DNA from: Actinomycetes bacterium
GTDB taxonomy: Bacteria; Actinomycetota; Acidimicrobiia; Acidimicrobiales; RAAP-2
Direction: 5' to 3'
Assembly: GCA_021791615.1 (NCBI GenBank)
Contig: JAJYWG010000409.1
Location: forward strand, 1-13,076
Length of the DNA stretch: 13,076 nt
Below the pieces are notes generated by a model. The model was given only the letters and a program-made list of their open reading frames with translations. It had not been told where the DNA came from and made no database searches. The translations under genes and the position numbers were made by a program. Positions 6,132 to 13,076 of this stretch are shown piece after piece. Every line of letters begins with the position of its first letter. Position 1 is the stretch's first letter.

Positions 6132-7031
6132 ATGACGTACAAGGTGCGTTTGTCAGAAGCTGGCGTACACTTGTTCGAGCGCGTTTCCGGCCTGAACGTC
6201 CTACTCGACGAGGTGGACGTGCCTGCAGGCCAGGTTTCGCAGGCTCCGCGATACTTGTCGGTCGCGTTGACGAACGCCTGCGAACTCCGCTGCACCTACT
6301 GCTACGCGCCCAAGCATGCCGCCGCGCTCGACGTGGACCGCGTGGTCGCCTGGGCAGTCGAGCTCGACGGCGCCGGGTGCCTCGGAATTGGGTTCGGCGG
6401 CGGCGAGCCCACCGCGCACCCGCGGTTCGCAGATCTCTGCGTTCAGATCGCCGAGTCGACGTCGATGGCGGTGACCTTCACGACGCATGGGCATCGGCTC
6501 ACCCCTAATCTCGCCGAGAGTCTGCGAGGGTCTGTGCACTTCGCGCGCCTGTCCGTCGACGGGATCGGTGCCACCTACGAACGGCTCCGACGCCGGCCAT
6601 TTGCGGCGGTCCTTGCCGCGGCCGCCGCGCTTCGTTCGGTGGCTCCGATCGGCATCAACACCGTCGTGAACTCCGACACGATCGGCGACCTCGATTCCAT
6701 CGCCGAGTTCGCCGCCGACGTTGGTGCATCAGAGCTCTTGCTCCTGCCAGAGCAGCCGACCGCGGCCACGCTCGGTATCTCGGATGCTGACGCGAAGCGC
6801 CTGGTTCGTTGGCTACGAACTGCCAGGACCCGGGTGCGGCTCGCGATCTCACGTTCCGGGCTCGAGGCCTCGCTGCCGGCCGTCGAGGCCATCCCTGGTG
6901 AACGTCCTCTGGATGCCCACCTGCACGTCGACGCGACCGGTTTCCTCCGTCCCAACGCGTACGCGCCCGTGGGATTGCCGATCGAGGGCTCCATCCTGGA
7001 CGCCGTTCGAGCTCTGAGGGAGGCAGCGTGA
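6132..7031 (+). CDS. radical SAM enzyme, first gene of putative defence operon
   Basis: About 299 aa from the ATG at 6132, which has GAGG at 6126-6129 (only 2 nt away); GTG 6099 and ATG 6102 are in-frame alternatives adding 10-11 residues. The CX3CX2C motif ACELRCTYCY (Cys 50, 54, 57) binds the radical SAM [4Fe-4S] cluster, and GFGGGEP (about 87-93) is the SAM-binding GGE motif. Later strands fit the partial TIM barrel (HFARLSVDG, GINTVVNS, ELLLLPEQ). The C-terminus (HVDATGFLRPNAYAPVGLPI) has the spacing of a SPASM/twitch tail but no cysteines, so I see only one cluster. Known family chemistry: reductive SAM cleavage to a 5'-deoxyadenosyl radical. The substrate is unknown. The next gene overlaps it by 4 nt (GTGA), indicating coupling to the 137-aa protein and, behind it, the large STAND protein. 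No RiPP precursor was found. It is not viperin-like (CNYxCxFC absent) and not obviously QueE. Confidence 0.9.
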   Translation: MTYKVRLSEAGVHLFERVSGLNVLLDEVDVPAGQVSQAPRYLSVALTNACELRCTYCYAPKHAAALDVDRVVAWAVELDGAGCLGIGFGGGEPTAHPRFADLCVQIAESTSMAVTFTTHGHRLTPNLAESLRGSVHFARLSVDGIGATYERLRRRPFAAVLAAAAALRSVAPIGINTVVNSDTIGDLDSIAEFAADVGASELLLLPEQPTAATLGISDADAKRLVRWLRTARTRVRLAISRSGLEASLPAVEAIPGERPLDAHLHVDATGFLRPNAYAPVGLPIEGSILDAVRALREAA

Positions 7032-7441
7032 GGATCTGGCACAGCTACGGCTCCGAGCACTCCATGGACCTTGTCCTGATCGGCAGATTCGAGACGGTCT
7101 CCGGTGCGGAGGCGGCGATCGAGCGGATGGAGGCCCTGAAGGCCCTCGCCGAGGCCGAGTGGTCAGACGACGACTGGCGGCGCCATGACGACCGCATGCC
7201 TGAAACGCTCACCAATGAGCTGATCAAGCTGAAGCTTTACGAGATGGGGCGGTCCGACGTCGACATCTACGCCTACGATTACTCGATCGAACGCGACGGA
7301 TCTACCGTCCGTGTCCAGACCGAGGAATCCGAAGTCCAAGGCTTCCTCAAAGTGCTTCTCCACCTTGGTGCGCGCGTGGAGGTGTTCTCGCGCCACGACT
7401 GGGACGAGGACGGGACGCCGCGGACCGACGCAGGCAGCTGA
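7028..7441 (+). CDS. small conserved-looking partner protein (YGSEHSM motif)
   Basis: 137 aa. The GTG at 7028 overlaps the radical SAM stop codon (GTGA) and has GGGAGG (7018-7023) 4 nt upstream, so start and coupling are well supported. The N-terminus MRIWHSYGSEHSMDLVLIGRF has an unusual motif at residues 7-13 followed by a beta strand. A helix (GAEAAIERMEALKALAEAEW), an acidic Trp-rich linker, a central helix (LTNELIKLKLYEM) and a second beta-alpha-beta half (STVRVQTEESEVQGFLKVLL, then HLGARVEVFSRHDW) suggest two ferredoxin-like halves. From memory the N-terminus resembles the uncharacterised DUF6375 family; this is unverified. Function is unknown: it could be the substrate or a partner of the radical SAM enzyme, or a regulator of the large nuclease/NTPase whose GTG starts 8 nt beyond its stop codon. 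Confidence 0.88.
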   Translation: MRIWHSYGSEHSMDLVLIGRFETVSGAEAAIERMEALKALAEAEWSDDDWRRHDDRMPETLTNELIKLKLYEMGRSDVDIYAYDYSIERDGSTVRVQTEESEVQGFLKVLLHLGARVEVFSRHDWDEDGTPRTDAGS

Positions 7442-7448
7442 GGCAGCG

Positions 7449-10400
7449 GTGGACCTGACGGAGCTGGAGCACCTGCAGGGCGCCGCGGACCAAAACTTCG
7501 AGGCACTCACGCGGGCGATTGTGTCGCGCCGCTATGGCGCGCTGGGCACTCTTCGTGAGCGGCGCAATCAGCCAGGTGTCGAGTTCTACCTGCGGGTCGA
7601 GCACCCCGGTGCGCTCGGGGATCCGCCCCGTGTGTGGGGGTGGTCGTGCAAATGGTTCATCCTCGGCCGGAACAACGAGCTCACCCGCGACCAGCGCGAC
7701 CAGATCGAGGTCTCCCTCGGCAAGGCGATCGAGTACGTCGACGGGCTGACCGACTTCGTGCTCTGCCTTCCCCAGCGTCCAGCGAAGAAGGACGAGGAAT
7801 GGATCGACGCCCTCGGCCCAGCCAGAGACATCTCGACGAAACTGTGGGCGGCAGAGAACTTCGACGCGGAGCTCTCGGGATTCGACGAACTCCGCGCCAC
7901 CTTCTTCGGGGAGCTCATCCTGTCCCCGGAAGCGCTCGCGAACGCTCATGAGCGCTCCGTCGCCCCGGTCAAGGCCCGATGGCTACAACCGCTGCACACC
8001 ACGAATCACGTGGAGCATCGGCTCGAGCGGGCCCTCCTGCGCCGTGAGCCGTTCGACTGGCTCGATGAGCGTGTCGACGCCACCGCCGTCCGTACGGGGG
8101 CGCTCCGTGATGCGCTGGCCGACATCGATGACGGCGCCGCTCGTGCACGTGCCGAGGACGTCGCTGCGGATCTGGACCGATTCGTCGCCGACCTGAGGGC
8201 GATCGTCGACGCCGGACGAAACCTTCGGCCGATGGAGGTTCGTGAGCGCCTCGCCGACCAGCAGCCACCAACCACGTCGCCACGCAAGCTCCGAGCCCTC
8301 GTGCTTGAGCTGAGGAAGCAGCGCCTGCCGGCGGCCCTTGCCGTCACCGGCCTCAGCGCTGAAATCCGCGACGTTGTCTGGTGGCTGCAGGACTGGCACG
8401 CGGACGTACAGGCCCCGCTGATCGCGGTCGTCGCAGCGGCGGGGCTGGGCAAGACGCACCTTGCTGCCCAGCTAACTGCTGGGGCAGACGGACCGACTTC
8501 CGGAGTCTTCATCCAGGGTGGGCGACTGCGAGGCGGTGGCAGCCTAGATGATCTGGCGCGACGGATTCCCGGGCTGAAGATAGAGCGCTTCGAGCATCTC
8601 CTCGAAGCGCTCAACTCAGCCGGCGCCCGGGCCGGCGCCCGGATCCCGCTGGTCATCGACGGCTTGAACGAGGCCGAGCGGCCCTCGGAGTGGCGTCCGC
8701 TGCTCGATGAGCTAATGCCGGCACTTGGTGACTACCCGAACGTGCTGATGATCGTCACCGTCCGCGAGGCGCTTGCTGCTCGCGCCGTCCCGGGCGCAGC
8801 CGCGAAGGTGGATCTCGAGTGGTACCAGTCCGAGGCCAACGACATCGTCGCCGCCTACTTCGACCACTACCTGATCAGGCCCGCTGGCGCCTGGCTGCCG
8901 ACCGAGATGTTCCACAACCCGCTCTTCGTCCGCATGTATTGCGAAGCCGCGAATCCACGTCACCAGGAGCCGGTCGGTGTAGAGGCATTGCCAACCTCGC
9001 TCGTCGGTGTGTTCGAGCTGTACCGCGACGTGTTCAGCCAGCGCCTGGCCGAGGACCCCGCCCGTGAACCAGTGCCCGCTGACCAGATCAAGCGGCGCCT
9101 CGCCACGTTCGCGTTGAAGATGTGGTCTCGAGGAGTCCGTCGGCTCCCGTCCGATGATGCGAAGGCGATCCTCGATGCTGGTGAGACGAACTGGGACGAG
9201 AGCCTGTTCCGACGGCTCGAAGAGGAAGGGGTTCTCTTCCGCGAGGAGGTAGACGGTGCTGACGACACCGAGACTGGGGTCGTGTTCGACCGCTTCGCCG
9301 GGTACCTGACCGCTGACGCGCTCCTTGTGCGCATGGCCTACACCGAGGTCCAGGAACGGCTCGCGGAAGCGACCCTTTGGGATTCCCTACTCGGCGGCGA
9401 TAGCCATCCGTTGGGCGAGGACGTGGCCATTAGCCTGATCGGCCTGCTGCCCCGCCGGTTCGGCGCGCACCAGCACCTCTGGTGCCTCGCCCCGGCCGAG
9501 TACCGATTGCGGGTGCTCGCCCAGGAGCTCGAATCGGAGTCCGAGTTCCTCGATGACTGCACCGTCGACGAGCTCGCTACGTTGATCGTCACCGGGAATT
9601 GGAAGGCCACTGGTCCTCGCGGGTACGGACGCCCGCACCCATTCGACCGGCTGTGGGAGGTCCGCGCTTCCCCGGCACACCGTCTGAACGCCGACTTCCT
9701 CGACCGGGTCCTTCGAATGCTACCTCTCGCTGAGCGCGACACCAAGTGGACCGAATGGGTCCGCCATCGCGCCAGAGACCTACTCCTGGACGACCTAGAG
9801 AAGCTGATCAAGTATTGGACCGAGAACATGGATCGCGTCGAGGTGGACGACCTGGACGCGCTCGCGATCGCGTGGCTACTAACGTCCACTAATGAGGAGG
9901 TACGCGATCTAGCGGCCAAGGCGCTGCAGCGGTACGGTCGGCCGGAGCCGAAGCGCCTGTTCGACCTCGCTAGCGGCATGCTCGATGTTGACGACCCGTA
10001 CGTTGTTGAGCGCGTCGTCGGTGCCGCATTCGGTGCCGCCAGCGCACACCAAATGCCCGATCCCGGTGGGCCCTTCGAGCACGCCCTCGCTCGGTGGCTC
10101 GTCGAGTTGTGCGATCATTTCCTCGACGGACCCCCGACCTACCATGAGCTGCTGCGTAGCTATATACGTGCAACCTTCGAGCTCGCTGGGACCCTCCACC
10201 CCGGTGCGGTACCTGCCGGTGTCGAACCGTTCGCGCTGGCGTTCGCAGCTGTGCTGCCTGCGCCGATGATGGCTGACCACGACCCGAACGCCGAGGAGTG
10301 CGACAGCACCTTCGGCGTGGATTTCGAGAACTACGTGATCGGGACGGCCATCAACGGCCGAGAGAACTATGACTTCGATCACCCTGGCTTCCGTCGCGCC

Positions 10401-11471
10401 CGCGGCGAGGTCATGGCCCGCGTCTGGGATCTGGGGTGGCGTGCCGCGCTGTTCCGCGACGTCGACCGGGCAATTGCCGAAGCCGCCAGCCGATCCGGGC
10501 CAGAGCGCGCAAACGTGGAGCGCTACGGAAAGAAGTACGGGTGGATCGCCTACTACGAGCTGATCGGCCGGCTCGCTGACGCTGGACAGAGCCGGGACCG
10601 GTGGGTTGGAGGCGGGCGAAACGTGACGCCCGACATCGACCCATCCTTCCCCGATGAGCCGCCGGCGGCGCCCGTCCGCCTTCCGGAGTGGGCACCTGCC
10701 AGTCCAACGGAAGACGAGGTGTGGCTCCGGACCGGTGCCGTGAACGTGCCGGCCGAGTTGTGGTCACCTGAGGAGATCCAGGGCGTCACCGGCGGGTGGC
10801 TGCTGGTCGAGGGGTTCCTGCAGCATCGGCGTGATGGGCGCCGGGTGTCGGGATTCTTCCACACCCTCTTGCTGGACTCGGCCGATGTGGATGCCGCGCT
10901 CGAGCTGATCCACGGGCTCGAGTACCTCGGCAACCGCTTCTTCCCCGAGCTCCCGAAGGTTCGAGACGTGTTCGCCGGGGAGGCGCCTTGGAGCCCCAGG
11001 TTCGAGGTGCGCTTCGACGATGACGACGGTGAGGCCCACTCCCGTCCCGCGCTGCGTCATGACTGGCGCGACGAGGGCATCGAGCTCGGCCAGGTCGCAG
11101 TAGAGCTGTCGACAGGTGAACGGGGGTCACCGACTGTGCTGAAGCGGTCCTATGACGTGCCGTCGTTCGAGTTCGCCGCCCGATTCGGATTGCGTCAGCT
11201 CCCGGGCACGTTGGATCTCGTTGGTTTCGACGGGGTCCGTGCCTCGGCCACCTTCCGCATAGAGGAATCTTGGCGCGGACAGCTGCTGTTCCTTCGCCGG
11301 GAATTAGTCGTCGACTTCGCCGCCAATCGCCGGGTTGTGCAGGTTGGCTGGGGCGAGCGCGAGGTAACCGTCGAAACGAGGTCCATGCCCGCCTGGGTCC
11401 GGGAGGTCCACCAGAGCTACGAAAACGTCTGGCGCGAGATCCGAATGCTCGACGTGGTCTCACGGACCTAA
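7449..11471 (+). CDS. nuclease-STAND/NACHT NTPase with C-terminal sensor module, Avs-like
   Basis: 1340 aa from the GTG at 7449, with GAGG (7440-7443) 5 nt upstream inside the preceding stop region; the ATG at 7311 would overlap the small gene by 131 bp. Residues about 10-130 look like a PD-(D/E)xK nuclease fold: E18 in the first helix, GVEFYL with E45, then WGWSCKWF with K68, then RDQIEVSLGKAIEYVDGLTD. The Glu/Gln usually two residues before the Lys is Ser66. The STAND/NACHT core follows: Walker A AAAGLGKT (329-336), Walker B LVIDGLNEAE (Asp404), sensor Arg439 in IVTVRE, FHNPLFVRMYCEA (about 488) and VFDRFAGYL (about 612). Residues about 700-950 are helical with HEAT-like pieces (LAIAWLLTSTNEEVRDLAAK). 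RYGKKYGWIAYYEL (1025) begins a conserved-looking segment, then a beta-rich C-terminal module. Known of Avs proteins: the C-terminus senses a phage protein, oligomerises the NTPase and activates the N-terminal nuclease. That role here is inferred from architecture. Confidence 0.88.
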   Translation: MDLTELEHLQGAADQNFEALTRAIVSRRYGALGTLRERRNQPGVEFYLRVEHPGALGDPPRVWGWSCKWFILGRNNELTRDQRDQIEVSLGKAIEYVDGLTDFVLCLPQRPAKKDEEWIDALGPARDISTKLWAAENFDAELSGFDELRATFFGELILSPEALANAHERSVAPVKARWLQPLHTTNHVEHRLERALLRREPFDWLDERVDATAVRTGALRDALADIDDGAARARAEDVAADLDRFVADLRAIVDAGRNLRPMEVRERLADQQPPTTSPRKLRALVLELRKQRLPAALAVTGLSAEIRDVVWWLQDWHADVQAPLIAVVAAAGLGKTHLAAQLTAGADGPTSGVFIQGGRLRGGGSLDDLARRIPGLKIERFEHLLEALNSAGARAGARIPLVIDGLNEAERPSEWRPLLDELMPALGDYPNVLMIVTVREALAARAVPGAAAKVDLEWYQSEANDIVAAYFDHYLIRPAGAWLPTEMFHNPLFVRMYCEAANPRHQEPVGVEALPTSLVGVFELYRDVFSQRLAEDPAREPVPADQIKRRLATFALKMWSRGVRRLPSDDAKAILDAGETNWDESLFRRLEEEGVLFREEVDGADDTETGVVFDRFAGYLTADALLVRMAYTEVQERLAEATLWDSLLGGDSHPLGEDVAISLIGLLPRRFGAHQHLWCLAPAEYRLRVLAQELESESEFLDDCTVDELATLIVTGNWKATGPRGYGRPHPFDRLWEVRASPAHRLNADFLDRVLRMLPLAERDTKWTEWVRHRARDLLLDDLEKLIKYWTENMDRVEVDDLDALAIAWLLTSTNEEVRDLAAKALQRYGRPEPKRLFDLASGMLDVDDPYVVERVVGAAFGAASAHQMPDPGGPFEHALARWLVELCDHFLDGPPTYHELLRSYIRATFELAGTLHPGAVPAGVEPFALAFAAVLPAPMMADHDPNAEECDSTFGVDFENYVIGTAINGRENYDFDHPGFRRARGEVMARVWDLGWRAALFRDVDRAIAEAASRSGPERANVERYGKKYGWIAYYELIGRLADAGQSRDRWVGGGRNVTPDIDPSFPDEPPAAPVRLPEWAPASPTEDEVWLRTGAVNVPAELWSPEEIQGVTGGWLLVEGFLQHRRDGRRVSGFFHTLLLDSADVDAALELIHGLEYLGNRFFPELPKVRDVFAGEAPWSPRFEVRFDDDDGEAHSRPALRHDWRDEGIELGQVAVELSTGERGSPTVLKRSYDVPSFEFAARFGLRQLPGTLDLVGFDGVRASATFRIEESWRGQLLFLRRELVVDFAANRRVVQVGWGEREVTVETRSMPAWVREVHQSYENVWREIRMLDVVSRT

Positions 11472-11687
11472 CTTGAGTGGGTCAACATACTAACTGAGTG
11501 CCCGGCTGCGGGCCGACTAGTTCACGCCGAGTGGCCGAGGCTGGTCCCAAGGCGCCCATCCTCTTCGATCTGGCGCCACGGGTGGATCGAGGTGATCGGC
11601 GTTCGACGTGCCCGTCTGCCCGCGAACCGCGCCTGGTGGGCGTTTACGCTTCGCGTAGTCCAGGCCAATCTCGACTAAGCCCAATAC
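11472..11687 (+). other. spacer between defence operon and IS, possible gene remnant
   Basis: A plus-strand frame without an ATG runs to a stop at about 11676 and ends with a protein-like stretch (RARLPANRAWWAFTLRVVQA). It may be the C-terminal remnant of a gene cut by rearrangement, or chance. No terminator hairpin with a T-run was seen after the large gene. Confidence 0.25.
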
Positions 11688-11722
11688 CACTTAGTTAAGG
11701 GTTCATCCTGTAAGATCGACCG

Positions 11723-12922
11723 ATGCCACGGGTCGGTCAACTCAAGACTTCGGACGCTGAGCGCCTCACGGATCGCATCGCGCTCGGCGTGCTGACGGCG
11801 ACGTTCCCGCCGTCGCTCGTCGACGAGGTGCTCGAGGCGTCGAACCGCGTTGAGAAACGCCACCGACTGTTGCCGGCGCGCGTCGTCGTCTACTTCGTCC
11901 TCGCGATGTGCTTGTGGGCGGACGAGGAGTACGTCGAGGTCGCCCGACTGCTGGTCGGCGGGTTGAAAACGATGGCCCGGTGGCGGGGGTCGTGGCAGGT
12001 TCCGACCTCGGGAGCGATCACCCAGGCGCGTGCCCGTCTCGGTCCCGACGCGCTGAAGCTGCTCTTCGAGCGGGTGGCCGCACCGACGGCGACCGAGGGA
12101 TCTGCCGGCTCGTGGTGGCGCGGTCACCGGCTCGTCGCGATCGACGGGACGGTCTTCGACCTGCCTGACACCACCGAGAACGCTGCTCACTTCGGCCGGC
12201 CGGGGTCCGGCCGCGGCGACGGTGCGTTCCCCCAAGCCCGGGTCGCCGCGCTCGCCGAGTGCGGCACGCACGCCATCATCGGGGTGGAGATCGGACCGTG
12301 CACGACCGGAGAGACGACGCTCGCCCGCAAGCTCTTCTCGTTGCTTCGGCCGGGAATGCTCCTCCTTGTCGACCGGGGCTTCTCCGGCTACGAGCTGTGG
12401 GGGCAAGCGGCGGTGACTAAAGCGGCACTGTGCTGGCGGACGAGGTCGAACACGATCCTTCCGGTGACGACGACCCTCCCGGACGGTTCTTATCTGTCGG
12501 TCCTTCGGCCGCCGCAGGGCAACGGTGGGGGCCCGGTCACCGTCCGGGTCATCGAGTACACCCTCACCCACCCATCACGGGACCCCGACGAGGGTCCGAT
12601 CCGGCTCGTCACCACTCTGCTCGACCCGGCCGAGGCGCCCGCCCTCGAGCTCGCCGCACTCTACGGCGAGCGGTGGGAGGAAGAGAACGCCTTCGACGAG
12701 CTGAAGACCCACCAGCGCGGAGCAGGGCGGGTGCTGCGGTCGAAGTCGCCGGCGATGGTCACCCAGGAGATCTACGCCCACATGCTCGTCTACTTCGCGA
12801 TCCGGACGCTCATCAACCAGGCCGCCGAGCCCGAGGAGCTCGACCCGGACCGGGTCTCGTTCATCGCCTCGCTCCGCGTCGTCCGCCGCCTGGTCACCGA
12901 CCAGTCGGCCTTTTCCCCCTGA
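11723..12922 (+). CDS. IS4-family transposase, C-terminus probably frameshifted
   Basis: 399 aa from the ATG at 11723, without a clear ribosome binding site, as is common for transposases. The N-terminal region (residues 10-120: LTDRIALGVLTATFPPSLVD, then RLLPARVVVYFVLAMCLW) is the IS4 N-terminal domain. The catalytic triad is complete: D141 in VAIDGT, D217 in LLLVDRGF, and E321 within YGERWEEENAFDELK, which fits the IS4 signature Y-(2)-R-(3)-E-(6)-K. The frame stops at 12922 just after VTDQSAFSP. The reading continues convincingly in the +1 frame, so the product lacks about 50 or more C-terminal residues of its relatives. The catalytic core is intact, so activity of the truncated form is uncertain. 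Confidence 0.92.
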   Translation: MPRVGQLKTSDAERLTDRIALGVLTATFPPSLVDEVLEASNRVEKRHRLLPARVVVYFVLAMCLWADEEYVEVARLLVGGLKTMARWRGSWQVPTSGAITQARARLGPDALKLLFERVAAPTATEGSAGSWWRGHRLVAIDGTVFDLPDTTENAAHFGRPGSGRGDGAFPQARVAALAECGTHAIIGVEIGPCTTGETTLARKLFSLLRPGMLLLVDRGFSGYELWGQAAVTKAALCWRTRSNTILPVTTTLPDGSYLSVLRPPQGNGGGPVTVRVIEYTLTHPSRDPDEGPIRLVTTLLDPAEAPALELAALYGERWEEENAFDELKTHQRGAGRVLRSKSPAMVTQEIYAHMLVYFAIRTLINQAAEPEELDPDRVSFIASLRVVRRLVTDQSAFSP

Positions 12923-13076
12923 GCGCCTCGCTACTGCGCTCACCGAGACGACCGCCGAGATCTTGTCGAGGTTGAACACCCGCCGACTGCGGGCCAACCC
13001 ACGGGTGATCAAGCGCAAGATGTCCAAGTGGCCGAAGAAACGGGCCGAGCACGCGAACCCACCCCGTCCAGCGGCA
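12912..13076 (+). pseudogene. displaced C-terminal part of the IS4 transposase
   Basis: In the frame shifted by one base the sequence reads FPPERLATALTETTAEILSR and then a basic tail (RRLRANPRVIKRKMSKWPKK), open to the window end. This is the usual C-terminus of IS4 transposases after the VTDQ-x-F motif. The junction is the run TTTTCCCCC (12911-12919); removing one base there restores a single frame. Confidence 0.6.

Larger units (their letters stand above)
11688..13076 (+). mobile_element. IS4-family insertion sequence, left part, runs off the window
   Basis: The element carries an IS4-type transposase. Its left end is placed tentatively at 11688 because CACTTAGTTAAGGG resembles the TTAAGTTAA-type termini of IS4 elements and lies 35 bp before the gene. 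The right end, the matching inverted repeat and the target duplication lie outside the window, so the boundaries are unverified. Confidence 0.6.

Noticed and set aside
7311..7448. Upstream ATG extending the large STAND protein by 46 residues
   Set aside because: It would overlap most of the 3' third of the small gene, encodes a low-complexity Arg/Ser/Thr-rich stretch, and has no good ribosome binding site; GTG 7449 has one at the right distance.
11675..12571. 298-aa minus-strand open frame opposite the transposase
   Set aside because: It is an Arg-rich antisense shadow of a gene with a complete IS4 catalytic signature.
1..13076. CRISPR array, tRNA or rRNA genes, retron
   Set aside because: No regularly spaced repeats, no tRNA-like cloverleaf or T-loop pattern in context, and no reverse transcriptase were found.

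Overview
The window is GC-rich with strong G/C third-position bias, many GTG starts and Shine-Dalgarno sites of the GGAGG/GAGG type. Together with a WhiG/FliA-type sigma factor and a short PolA-like protein lacking the 5'-nuclease domain, this suggests a high-GC actinobacterium. An Acidimicrobiia-like lineage is possible, but no marker gene fixes it. The window looks like accessory DNA: a block of information-processing genes on the minus strand, a compact plus-strand operon with the architecture of an anti-phage system, and an IS4-family insertion sequence at the right edge.

Left block (about 65-5685, all minus strand; transcription runs right to left). In order of transcription: a canonical WhiG/FliA-like sigma factor (5679-4915), an unrecognised 279-aa protein (4860-4021), and a family A DNA polymerase whose 3'-5' exonuclease acidic residues are partly missing (3906-2176). 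The polymerase gene ends in a strong intrinsic terminator (2133-2160). A new unit follows with two divergent sigma-70-like proteins in tandem (2043-913 and 841-65). A perfect 34-bp palindrome (99-132) lies in the 3' end of the last gene. Three sigma-like proteins with a stand-alone polymerase suggest an integrated plasmid, phage or other element with its own replication and transcription functions; this is inference.

Middle (5686-6131): about 445 bp with no convincing gene between divergent units. It holds several inverted repeats and presumably the control region of the plus-strand operon.

Right block (6132-11471, plus strand): three tightly coupled genes. They are a radical SAM enzyme without auxiliary-cluster cysteines, a 137-aa protein with a conserved-looking N-terminal YGSEHSM motif, and a 1340-aa protein. 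The last joins an N-terminal PD-(D/E)xK-like nuclease region, a STAND/NACHT-type NTPase core, a helical repeat region and a long C-terminal module. The nuclease-STAND-sensor layout is that of Avs-type immune proteins. Its strict coupling to a radical SAM enzyme and a small partner does not match any named defence system I know, and it is the main candidate for an undescribed system here.

Right edge (11472-13076): a spacer that may hold a gene remnant, then an IS4-family element. Its transposase has a complete DDE/YREK signature but appears frameshifted near its C-terminus. The element runs off the window.
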